Positions 7,498 through 14,681 of a DNA stretch of 24,036 bases are shown one piece after another. The position numbers and the translations under genes were made by a program. Source of the DNA: Stagnihabitans sp039932095 (GTDB taxonomy: Bacteria; Pseudomonadota; Alphaproteobacteria; Rhodobacterales; Rhodobacteraceae); the NCBI GenBank assembly GCA_039932095.1, contig JBDTQR010000048.1:1-24036 (forward strand). Direction: 5' to 3'. Position 1 is the stretch's first letter; every line of letters begins with the position of its first letter. The notes under the pieces were generated by a model, which was not told the DNA's origin, did no database searches, and saw only the letters and a list, made by a program, of their open reading frames with translations.

Positions 7498-8318
7498 TGC
7501 GGATCTATGCCCTTGCCGTCTATCTGTTCCTCTATATTCCGATCGGCATCATCACGCTGTTCTCGTTCAACTCCGGCCATGCCGCCAGCCAGTTTCTAGG
7601 CTTTTCGGTGCAATGGTACGGCAAGGCGCTGCACAACACCTTCGTGATCGAGGCGTTCAAGACCAGCCTGACCGTTGCCTTGACCTCGTCCCTGTTGGCG
7701 ACGGTGGCAGGTACGATGGCCGCCCTGGCGCTGCAATCTGTCAAGGGCAAGGTCCGCGCCGCCTTTGACGCGCTGATCTATATCGCTGTCATGGTGCCCG
7801 GCATCGTCATCGGCATCGCCACCCTGATCGCCATGGTGACCCTGTTCAACTGGCTGAACCCGATCCTTGCCGCACTTTGGCCACTCGCCGAAGGCGCACC
7901 GCAATTGTCGCTTGGGATCGGCTCGCTGATCGCCGCCCATGGGCTGTTCGCGGTGGCATTGGTCATCATCATTGTGCGGGCACGTGTGGCCGGCATGGAC
8001 CGCAGCCTGATCGAGGCGTCGGCGGATCTGGGGGCTACGCCGTTCGGCACCTTCCGTCAGGTGACCCTGCCGCAGATCTTCCCGGGCATTCTGGCAGGCT
8101 TCTTGCTGGCGTTCACCTTCAGCTTCGATGACTTCATCATCGCCTTCTTCGTGGCCGGGTCGAAAACCACCTTGCCGATCTATGTGTTCTCTTCGATCCG
8201 CCGCGGGGTCACCCCGGAAATCAACGCCATCGGCACCATGGTGCTGACGGTCTCGCTGGGCCTGCTGATCGTGGCGCAGTCGATTTTGCAACGTGGCCGC
8301 AGCGCCGGCAATGCCTGA
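7497..8318 (+). CDS. ABC transporter permease, PotC-like
   Basis: A 273-residue inner-membrane permease and partner of the preceding gene. The N-terminal segment YALAVYLFLYIPIGIITLFS is the first membrane helix. The EAA loop is EASADLGATPFGTFRQVTLP. The ATG at 7497 overlaps the upstream stop as TGATG; an adjacent GTG at 7494 in the same frame would add one residue. The following SDR gene starts 14 bases after the stop behind a GGGAGA site, so all five genes are probably one transcript. Confidence 0.92.
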   Translation: MRIYALAVYLFLYIPIGIITLFSFNSGHAASQFLGFSVQWYGKALHNTFVIEAFKTSLTVALTSSLLATVAGTMAALALQSVKGKVRAAFDALIYIAVMVPGIVIGIATLIAMVTLFNWLNPILAALWPLAEGAPQLSLGIGSLIAAHGLFAVALVIIIVRARVAGMDRSLIEASADLGATPFGTFRQVTLPQIFPGILAGFLLAFTFSFDDFIIAFFVAGSKTTLPIYVFSSIRRGVTPEINAIGTMVLTVSLGLLIVAQSILQRGRSAGNA

Positions 8319-8332
8319 GGGAGACATCGGCG

Positions 8333-9091
8333 ATGAGGCTCAAGGACCGTGTGGCCTTTGTGACAGCGGCGGGTGCCGGGATCGGCCGCGCCGGGGCCAT
8401 GGCGATGGCAGCCGAGGGGGCAGTGGTTGTCGTCAGCGACGTTGATGCCGCCCGTGCCGCAGCCGTGGCGGCCGAAATCGCCGCGACGGGTGGCCAAGGT
8501 TGGGCTATGGGGCTGGATGTGTCGGACGACACCGCCCTTGTTCAGGCGGTCCACACCGTTGCCGCGCGTGCGGGGCGACTGGACATCCTGCACTCTCATG
8601 CCGGCATTCAGATCCCCGGTTCGCTGGAACAAGTGACGGCGGAGCAGATGGACGCGTCATGGCGGCTGAATGTCCGGTCGCATTTCCTGGCCAGTCAGGC
8701 TGTCATTCCCGTCATGCGTCAGCAGGGCGGCGGGTCGATCATCATCACGGCGTCAAATTCAGGGGTACAATACGACCGTGAAATGATCGCCTATGCCACG
8801 ACCAAACACGCTGTCGTGGCAATGGCCCGCCAAATTGCGCTGGACTACGCCCATCACAAGATCCGCTGCAATGCGCTGTGTCCGGGCTTCATCGACACGG
8901 CGTTCAATGCCGGTTTTGAAAAGCAGATGGGCGGTCGGGCGGCATTGGAAAGCTATGTCGCCTCCTCCGTCCCGATGCGCCGCTTCGGCACCGTCGATGA
9001 AATTGCCCAGGGCATCGTGTTTTTGGCCTCAGACCAGTCCAGCTTCATGACCGGTCAAACGCTGGTCCTCGACGGCGCGGAATGCCTGTGA
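8333..9091 (+). CDS. Short-chain dehydrogenase/reductase (SDR)
   Basis: An NAD(P)-dependent oxidoreductase of 252 residues with a Rossmann fold. The cofactor loop is TAAGAGIG (11-18). The catalytic set is intact: Asn113, Ser141, and Tyr154 with Lys158 in YATTK. Asp36 at the end of strand 2 (VVVVSDVD) suggests NAD rather than NADP. The normally conserved NNAG stretch reads SHAG (88-91), which is unusual. The C-terminus (MTGQTLVLDGAECL) matches the classical SDR end. As last gene of the PotABCD-like operon it probably oxidises the imported compound or a product of it. That role is inferred only from position. Confidence 0.9.
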   Translation: MRLKDRVAFVTAAGAGIGRAGAMAMAAEGAVVVVSDVDAARAAAVAAEIAATGGQGWAMGLDVSDDTALVQAVHTVAARAGRLDILHSHAGIQIPGSLEQVTAEQMDASWRLNVRSHFLASQAVIPVMRQQGGGSIIITASNSGVQYDREMIAYATTKHAVVAMARQIALDYAHHKIRCNALCPGFIDTAFNAGFEKQMGGRAALESYVASSVPMRRFGTVDEIAQGIVFLASDQSSFMTGQTLVLDGAECL

Positions 9092-9176
9092 ATTGACTGA
9101 CGGATCGAGGTCGGCCAAGGCCAACTCGGTCCGCTTGCGTCAGGCAGGGTGCCGTCAACGGCAAACCGGTGTCAGG

Positions 9177-9479
9177 TCATTTTTCCCGCAGATAGGTCGA
9201 CGACACGTAGCCTTTCAGCGCTCGCGCCTGATCCAGCGCGACTTTGCACCAGCGGGTGCCGCCAATCAGCTGACAGCTTTCGACATGGACAACGGTTCCG
9301 TTCGGCAGCCCAAGGATGACCGTAAAGCCCGTTCCGGGTCCCGCGCGCATTTTCAGCATATCGTCGTCCTGCACCCCGAAAACCTCATAGCGGTTACCCC
9401 AAGTGGCCGAGGCTGGTTCAGCACTCAGAAAAGCGGCCATCAGGCCCGCCATCAGCACGAAAAGCATGGTTCCGCGCAT
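9177..9479 (-). CDS. Small exported SH3-domain protein
   Basis: A 100-residue protein with a signal peptide (hydrophobic MLFVLMAGLMAAFL, likely cleavage after ASA near residue 27). A bacterial SH3-like domain follows: LKMRAGPGTGFTVILGLPNGTVVHV, then GTRWCKVAL and GYVSSTYL. Such domains in the envelope often bind peptidoglycan or other proteins. Two cysteines (CQ...WC) are in reach of a disulfide. The ATG at 9479 is chosen because AGGAG lies 8 bases upstream; a GTG at 9488 is possible but overlaps that site. It is a single gene, convergent with the SDR gene across 85 bases. The function is otherwise unknown. Confidence 0.8.
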   Translation of the reverse strand: MRGTMLFVLMAGLMAAFLSAEPASATWGNRYEVFGVQDDDMLKMRAGPGTGFTVILGLPNGTVVHVESCQLIGGTRWCKVALDQARALKGYVSSTYLREK

Positions 9480-9660
9480 CGCTCTCACTCCTGTAGACGG
9501 CTCAGGGTTTCAGATTAGCCAGTCAGGCCGACGAAAGTAACTGCCACATCGGCGCAGTCCGCAACATTGCAGGCATCATGTGGCGCGGCGGCAATGCACA
9601 ATCCTTCTAATATTCGATGAACGAAAGTTAACAGTCCCTTGCGATTTCGTTAATTTCCGA

Positions 9661-9680
9661 AGTGTCCACAAATGGACACT
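9661..9680. repeat. Perfect 8-bp inverted repeat with 4-nt loop
   Basis: AGTGTCCA (9661-9668) and TGGACACT (9673-9680) are exact reverse complements around CAAA. It lies 28 bases past the stop of the minus-strand CadC-like gene and upstream of the SH3-protein gene. It may be a terminator hairpin for the former, although no U-tract follows, or an operator for the latter. A second imperfect inverted repeat (9622-9632 with 9649-9659, 9 of 11 bases) lies beside it. Confidence 0.45.
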
Positions 9681-9707
9681 CCCCCAAGCCTGCCGCAAAA
9701 TCCCTCG

Positions 9708-11258
9708 TCAGAAACCATGCCGGCGCAATTCTTCAGCAATCAGCCGGCGAGAGACGGTATCACGGGTCGGAAAGGACGCGAAATATTGCGCCGCCGAAGC
9801 ATCAGCCTTGCGTCGCTTCACCTCCTGCCTCCACCGTCCGGCCTGATCATGACGAGCGGCAAGACTGTTGGCGACCAGGGCGATCATCACAACCAGATAA
9901 TGGGCCCCCGGCGTCGCAGCCGCCCGATCCCCCCACCGCGCCGCCGCCTCATAATCACCGTTCTGGATCAGTATCTGCGCCCTGACGGCGTGGATACCAT
10001 AGAGCAACGGATCAAGCGGGCTGAGATGAAGCGCGGTGTCCAGATCGACCACAGTCGCCGTCCCGCGACCAAGCACCATCGAGGTGAAGGCCGACGCATA
10101 AAACCCCTGCGCGTAGTTCGGATTGAGCGTGGTGGCGCGGGTCAGCCAGTCCAGCGCGGTCTCTGGTTCATCGGTCAGCCAGTACGACCGCCCCATGGTG
10201 AAGTTCGCGAACGGATCAAGTGGGTCAAGCTCAAGCCCGCGCTCGGCATGCCGCCGCGCCGCCTGCGTCGCAGCCTTGTCGTCACCGCCAAGATGCAGGA
10301 AGGCGTCCAGAAAGCTGGTGAACGACAGCCCGGCATGGGCGCGGGCAAAGCGCGGGTCCAGCGTGATAGCGCGCCCGAAATGTTGGGTCGCCTGAGCATT
10401 GCCAGAGGCCGTGAAGCGGTAAAGGTGATGCAGCCCCAGGTGATAGTTGGCCCAGGCGTCCAGCGTTTCGATCCCGCCGAGCCTGGCTGTCCGCGCCTCA
10501 TTGAGCGGAATGTGGACCTCCAGCGCCGAGACGAGATGCGCAACAATCCGGCCGCGCAGATCGTCGATTGCATCAACCGGCGCCACCAGACGGTCACCCC
10601 AGATCACCTCGCTGCTGCTGCTGTCGACCAGTTCCAGCGTCACGCCCAGACCGTTGCCGTGGGTTTCGATTATCCCGGACAGCAGGTACCGGGCACCAAG
10701 GGCAGTGGCGACAAGGTCAAGTTCTGACGCACTCTGGCGGAACCGGAAAGAGGAACCGCGCGCAATTACCGCAAGCCATCGCAGGCGAGACAGAGCCTGA
10801 ATGATTTCATGCGGGATCGCATCGGCGAGGATTGTCTGATCGGGCGACATGGCCAATGGGGTGAATGGCAGGATGGCGATGGAGGGTCGTGAGGTTGACA
10901 GGTTTGGCGGTTCTGAGGCTGGCTCGACCTCGGCGACAACCGCGGCCTGCGTCTCCACGACCTCTGCCACAAAGCGGTACCCTCGGCCGTGCACGGTGCG
11001 GATAACGGTCTGGGTCGCCCCGTCATCGCCGACCACATGCCGTGCCGACCTGATGCGGCTTGATATGCTGGCATCCGATACGTCACGCCCTTGCCAGATA
11101 TCGGCAGCTATTTCGTCCTTGGTCACCATGCGGTCGCGGTTGCGGATGAGATGGACCAGCAGCGCAAGAACCTGCGGCTCCAACTGCACCGCCGTGCCGC
11201 TGTGGCTGAGTTCGAATCGCTCCGGGTCAAGCCGGAAGTCGCCAAAAGTCCACGCCAT
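9708..11258 (-). CDS. CadC-like soluble regulator: winged helix, TolB-like domain, TPRs
   Basis: A 516-residue regulator. Residues 1-100 are an OmpR/PhoB/CadC-type winged helix (FGDFRLDPERFEL, DVSDASISSRIRSARHVVGD, TVHGRGYRFVAEV). Residues about 123-250 (SIAILPFTPL, DAIPHEIIQALSRL, ARYLLSGIIE) match the TolB-like region often found in CadC-type and adenylate-cyclase-linked proteins. About 275-480 contains TPR-like helical repeats (HFGRAITLDPRFARAHAGL, HAERGLELDPLDPFANFTMG). No transmembrane helix is visible between DNA-binding and sensor parts, unlike E. coli CadC, so it is likely cytoplasmic. It is divergent from the PLP-enzyme operon across 139 bp containing a duplicated element, and so probably regulates that operon. 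No strong ribosome site precedes the start. The signal sensed is unknown. Confidence 0.88.
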   Translation of the reverse strand: MAWTFGDFRLDPERFELSHSGTAVQLEPQVLALLVHLIRNRDRMVTKDEIAADIWQGRDVSDASISSRIRSARHVVGDDGATQTVIRTVHGRGYRFVAEVVETQAAVVAEVEPASEPPNLSTSRPSIAILPFTPLAMSPDQTILADAIPHEIIQALSRLRWLAVIARGSSFRFRQSASELDLVATALGARYLLSGIIETHGNGLGVTLELVDSSSSEVIWGDRLVAPVDAIDDLRGRIVAHLVSALEVHIPLNEARTARLGGIETLDAWANYHLGLHHLYRFTASGNAQATQHFGRAITLDPRFARAHAGLSFTSFLDAFLHLGGDDKAATQAARRHAERGLELDPLDPFANFTMGRSYWLTDEPETALDWLTRATTLNPNYAQGFYASAFTSMVLGRGTATVVDLDTALHLSPLDPLLYGIHAVRAQILIQNGDYEAAARWGDRAAATPGAHYLVVMIALVANSLAARHDQAGRWRQEVKRRKADASAAQYFASFPTRDTVSRRLIAEELRRHGF

Positions 11259-11300
11259 GGATCAAAATAACGCAAAATCGCGGATATCTACACGAAATCT

Positions 11301-11374
11301 TCAGGCACAGTTCAAGCGAGTTCCGGCGAAGGGCCTAATGTGGAACCCATGCAGGCACGGACCGAGCGAATTTC
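11301..11374. promoter_or_regulatory. Duplicated 24-bp element, 50 bp apart, in the divergent promoter region
   Basis: Bases 11301-11324 and 11351-11374 match at 17 of 24 positions in the same orientation. Shared cores are CAGGCAC (11302, 11352) and AGCGA followed by purine and TT (11315, 11365). The offset is exactly 50 bases, close to five helical turns. Winged-helix regulators of the OmpR/CadC class commonly bind direct repeats, so this is the best operator candidate for the divergent CadC-like protein. Confidence 0.5.
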
Positions 11375-11397
11375 AAACGATAAGGGGGATCAGGATT

Positions 11398-12477
11398 ATG
11401 GACGCTCAAACGATACGCACAACCCGGGGCCGTGGTCGGCTTTACGACAGCATACTCGACACGGTCGGCGACACGCCGGTGGTAAGACTTAACAACCTCG
11501 CCCCTGCTGGAGTACGGGTCTATGTAAAGGCCGAATTCTTCAACCCCGGCGCCTCGGTCAAGGATCGCTTGGCGCTGAACATCATCGAAGCTGCCGAGCG
11601 GGCTGGCACCTTGAAGCAGGGGCAAACCGTGGTCGAGGCAACCAGCGGCAACACCGGGATCGGGCTGGCCATGGTCTGCGCCCAGAAGGGCTATCCGCTG
11701 GTCGTTACCATGGCCGACAGCTTTTCAATCGAGCGGCGGCGACTGATGCGGATGCTGGGGGCCAAGGTGGTGCTGACCCCGCGGGCCCAGAAAGGCGTCG
11801 GCATGTATATGAAGGCCGTCGAACTGGCCGAGAAACATGGCTGGTTTCTGGCCCGGCAATTCGAGACCTCGGCCAACGCCGATATCCATGAAGCCACCAC
11901 TGCCCGCGAAATCATTGGGGATTTTAATGGCGACCGTCTGGATTATGTGGTGTCGGGCTATGGCACCGGCGGCACAGTGACCGGACTGGCCCGGGTTCTG
12001 CGCAAGGAACGGCCCGAGACAAAGATCATTCTGACCGAGCCTGCCAATTCGCAGATCGTCGGCAGCGGCATTCCGCAGGTGCGCGGTGCCGGGGGTGCCC
12101 CTGCCGCCGGCCACCCCAGGTTCGAACCGCATCCCATTCAAGGCTGGACGCCGGATTTCATCCCGAATGTCCTGCAGGAATGCATCGACAACGGCGGTTA
12201 TGATGAGCTGATTCCGGTCGCTGGGCCTGACGGAATCGCCTGGGCGAAGAAACTGGCGCAGCACGAGGGTATCCTGACCGGGATTTCCGGTGGGGCCACT
12301 TTGGCCGTGGCTATGGGCATCGCGGCGAAGGCAGCCGCCGGCACCGTGATCCTGGCGATGCTGCCCGACACCGGAGAGCGTTATCTGTCGACGCCACTTT
12401 TCGCAGACATCCCCGAAGACATGGATGCCGAAGAACTCGCGGTGTCGCAGTCGACCGCAGGTTATCAGATGGGCTGA
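11398..12477 (+). CDS. Cysteine synthase-family PLP enzyme (beta-replacement)
   Basis: A 359-residue fold type II PLP enzyme of the O-acetylserine sulfhydrylase/cystathionine beta-synthase family. PLP Lys55 is in NPGASVKDR, the substrate loop is TSGNTG (82-87), Gln154 lies in ARQF, the phosphate-binding loop is GTGGT (189-193), and PDTGERYLST (323-332) lies near the end. It is about 35 residues longer than E. coli CysK. A Gly/Ala/Pro-rich insertion (about 225-245) precedes HPIQGW, where CysK has a short loop. The first step is probably replacement of the beta-group of O-acetyl- or O-phosphoserine; the nucleophile is not known. The frame is open far upstream, but the start at 11398 follows GGGGG by 9 bases. 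It is first in an apparent operon with a PLP decarboxylase. Plain cysteine synthesis is the conservative alternative. Confidence 0.9.
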   Translation: MDAQTIRTTRGRGRLYDSILDTVGDTPVVRLNNLAPAGVRVYVKAEFFNPGASVKDRLALNIIEAAERAGTLKQGQTVVEATSGNTGIGLAMVCAQKGYPLVVTMADSFSIERRRLMRMLGAKVVLTPRAQKGVGMYMKAVELAEKHGWFLARQFETSANADIHEATTAREIIGDFNGDRLDYVVSGYGTGGTVTGLARVLRKERPETKIILTEPANSQIVGSGIPQVRGAGGAPAAGHPRFEPHPIQGWTPDFIPNVLQECIDNGGYDELIPVAGPDGIAWAKKLAQHEGILTGISGGATLAVAMGIAAKAAAGTVILAMLPDTGERYLSTPLFADIPEDMDAEELAVSQSTAGYQMG

Positions 12478-12542
12478 CCCAAGGCAGGGATCGTGTCGTT
12501 TCAAAGACCGGATGAAGCAACATCATATTGAGGCAGGACGAC

Positions 12543-14033
12543 ATGACGCAATACGAGACCATCGAAGCGCAAGAGACCCTCGATCCGGCCGATTGGACCG
12601 AAACGCTGGCGCTGGCCCACCAGATGGTGGACGCAGCTGCGGACCACCTGCAAGGAGTGCGCGACCGGCCGCTCTGGCAGGCGATGCCGAACGCGGTGCA
12701 GCGCAGCTTTGACGCGCCCTTGCCGACAAATCCCGCACCTTTGGCCGAGGTTTGGCAGGGCATTCGCACCAATCTCTTGCCCTATCCGTTGGGCAACATC
12801 CATCCGCGCTTTTTCATGTGGTACATGGGCGCGGGCACCTTCACCGGCGCGCTGGGTGAGTTTTTGGGTGCCATCGACGGCTCCAACCTGGGCGGTGGCA
12901 ACAATGCCGCCACCTCGATGGATGATCAGGTCACTGGCTGGGTGCGTGATATGATGGGCTTTCCCGAAGGCTCGTCCGGAACGCTGGTCGATGGAGGATC
13001 GAAGGCCAATATCATCGGGCTGACGGTGGCGCGCAATGTGATGGCCGGGGTGGACGTGCGCGAGGACGGGGTTGCCGCGATCCCGCAGCCGTTACGGTTC
13101 TATGCCTCGGATCAGGTGCATTCATGTCACCAGAAGGCTGTGGAGCTGCTTGGTCTGGGCAACCGGGCCTTGGTGCGGGTGGCCACGGACCAATCCTGCC
13201 GGATTGACTTGACGGCACTGGCCAAGGCCATCGCCGATGACCGGGCCGCCGGTTTGAAACCGGCCTGTGTCATCGCCACTGCGGGGACCACGAACACCGG
13301 CGCGATCGACGACCTGCCTGCGATCCGCGATCTGTGCCGGCGCGAGGGTCTTTGGTTCCATGTCGATGGCTGCATCGGGGCCTTGGTGAAGATTGCGCCC
13401 GGCCACCGCCACCTTGTCACGGGGATCGAGGATGCAGATTCCGTGGCGCTTGATCTGCACAAATGGCTTCATGCTCCGTTTGAGGCCGGGGTGGCGCTGC
13501 TGCGCGACCGGGCACAGCATCTGGGTGCCTTTACACTGCATCCCGAATATCTGGAGGAAAAGCCGCGCGGCATTGCGTCGGTGGAATACCTTCACAATTA
13601 CGGCCTGCAGACCAGTCGCGGCTTCCGGGCCCTGAAACTGTGGATGCTGCTGAAGGAACACGGCACTGCGAAATTCGGCCGGCTGATCGACCAGAACATT
13701 GCCCAGGCCCTCTATTTTACATCGGTGGTCAAGGCTGAGGCCAATCTGACCTTGATGACGCCCGCAGAACTGAACATCGTCTGCTTCCGCCACGACCCCG
13801 GCGGTCTGGGCGAAGAGGGCCTGCGGGTCCACAATATCGAAATCATGCTGCGACTGCAGGAGGCTGGGATTGCGGCGCTGTCGGACACCACAGTCAAGGG
13901 CCGACACTGCCTGCGGATGGCGATCTGCAATCATCGTACCCGGCGCGAAGATCTGGATCTGGTGCTGCGCGAGGTCCTGAGGATCGGGGCCGCGATTTTC
14001 CAGGACGGGGCGGTGTCGCGAACCGCCAGGTAA
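12543..14033 (+). CDS. Group II PLP-dependent amino acid decarboxylase
   Basis: A 496-residue fold type I enzyme of the glutamate/aromatic/cysteine-sulfinate decarboxylase class. PLP Lys307 is in DLHKW; Asp275 in HVDG should pair with the pyridine nitrogen; His193 in QVHSCHQKA fits the ring-stacking His. HPRFFMWYMGAGT (87-99) and VDGGSKANI (149-157) match conserved blocks, although the latter usually reads TSGGS. The region downstream of Lys307 (LHAPFEAGVALLRD) is also typical. The ATG at 12543 follows an AGGA site; an upstream in-frame TTG at 12528 is less likely. It lies 65 bases after the cysteine-synthase-like gene, so the pair may make a beta-substituted amino acid and then decarboxylate it. 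The exact substrate cannot be read from sequence. Confidence 0.88.
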   Translation: MTQYETIEAQETLDPADWTETLALAHQMVDAAADHLQGVRDRPLWQAMPNAVQRSFDAPLPTNPAPLAEVWQGIRTNLLPYPLGNIHPRFFMWYMGAGTFTGALGEFLGAIDGSNLGGGNNAATSMDDQVTGWVRDMMGFPEGSSGTLVDGGSKANIIGLTVARNVMAGVDVREDGVAAIPQPLRFYASDQVHSCHQKAVELLGLGNRALVRVATDQSCRIDLTALAKAIADDRAAGLKPACVIATAGTTNTGAIDDLPAIRDLCRREGLWFHVDGCIGALVKIAPGHRHLVTGIEDADSVALDLHKWLHAPFEAGVALLRDRAQHLGAFTLHPEYLEEKPRGIASVEYLHNYGLQTSRGFRALKLWMLLKEHGTAKFGRLIDQNIAQALYFTSVVKAEANLTLMTPAELNIVCFRHDPGGLGEEGLRVHNIEIMLRLQEAGIAALSDTTVKGRHCLRMAICNHRTRREDLDLVLREVLRIGAAIFQDGAVSRTAR

Positions 14034-14143
14034 CCGGGGCGGCAGGCGGAAGCGGCGTGCCTTACCCGGGACGGCCTGTTCTCGTTGTCCTTTGGCCACA
14101 TCCTGCTATCCTGCCTCAGCCCCTATCAGCCGGAGGTCCGCGC

Positions 14144-14392
14144 ATGGTCCAGAAAATGACGTTCCCCATCAATCACATCCGCGTGCCGGCCAAGCGCAAC
14201 AAGACGCTCGATCTTGCGAAGATGACGGCATTGGCAGAAAGCATTCTTGAACAAGGACAGCTTACACCGATCAGCGTTCGGGCCGATGGAGAGAATTTCG
14301 TGCTGATCGAGGGACTGCACCGGCTCGAAGCGCTGAAGGCGCTTGGCGAAGAGACGATTGATGCCTACCTCGTCCATGCCCGGCTTCATTAG
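14144..14392 (+). CDS. Mini ParB/sulfiredoxin-fold protein
   Basis: An 82-residue protein covering only a ParB N-terminal (ParB/Srx) domain: INHIRVPAKRNKTLDLAKMTALAESI, GQLTPISVRADGENFVLIEG, then the box GLHRLEALKALG (57-68). The GxHR box is the nucleotide-binding motif of this fold, shared by chromosome-partitioning ParB, sulfiredoxin and the free-serine kinases SbnI and SerK. There is no HTH or dimerisation domain, so a ParB partitioning role is unlikely, and no catalytic Cys as in sulfiredoxin. GGAGG lies 7 bases before the ATG at 14144. A weak promoter-like pair (TTGTCC 14085, TATCCT 14107) is in the 110-bp gap after the decarboxylase, so it may be co-transcribed or separate. A nucleotide-dependent enzyme or regulator of the PLP pathway is possible. 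Confidence 0.7.
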   Translation: MVQKMTFPINHIRVPAKRNKTLDLAKMTALAESILEQGQLTPISVRADGENFVLIEGLHRLEALKALGEETIDAYLVHARLH

Positions 14393-14581
14393 GGCGTGTG
14401 GCTGGTGAGATCGTGACGGACCACAGATATTTTCCCGCTTGGTCTGCAGCCCGCACCGACCATCCCCGTTTGACCGTTGGCCAGCTCTGGGCTCCAGAAC
14501 CATCTCCCCGATCTGCACCTGTCACGGCACTTGAAAAGTGGAACAATTGCCGTTAATCCAAAGAGAAAGCCAGAATTTCCA

Positions 14582-14594
14582 GCCATGTCATGGC
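14582..14594. promoter_or_regulatory. 13-bp perfect palindrome upstream of the sugar-type ABC operon
   Basis: GCCATG-T-CATGGC reads the same on both strands around one central base, 87 bases before the binding-protein start. The whole gap 14393-14681 (289 bp) has no convincing gene. A second weak dyad, CCGAA...TTCGG, lies at 14618-14631. Either could be a repressor site for the importer, but no regulator gene is adjacent. Confidence 0.3.
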
Positions 14595-14681
14595 AATGAA
14601 GGAAACGGTCGAAGTTACCGAACTACTTCGGAAAACAGGCATCAAGTGCGGCACCCTGACACCCCTGATCTGGAGACCAAA

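Noticed and set aside
9672..10727. 351-residue plus-strand frame opposite the CadC-like gene
   Set aside because: The minus-strand frame encodes a winged helix and TPRs; the plus-strand frame is Arg/Pro-rich shadow sequence.
10849..11397. 183-residue N-terminal extension of the cysteine-synthase-like frame
   Set aside because: It overlaps the divergent regulator gene antisense and is low in protein-like features. A ribosome site and the family's usual N-terminus place the start at 11398.
14144..14392. ParB chromosome or plasmid partitioning gene
   Set aside because: Only the N-terminal domain is present, there is no ParA neighbour, and no parS-like palindrome was seen.
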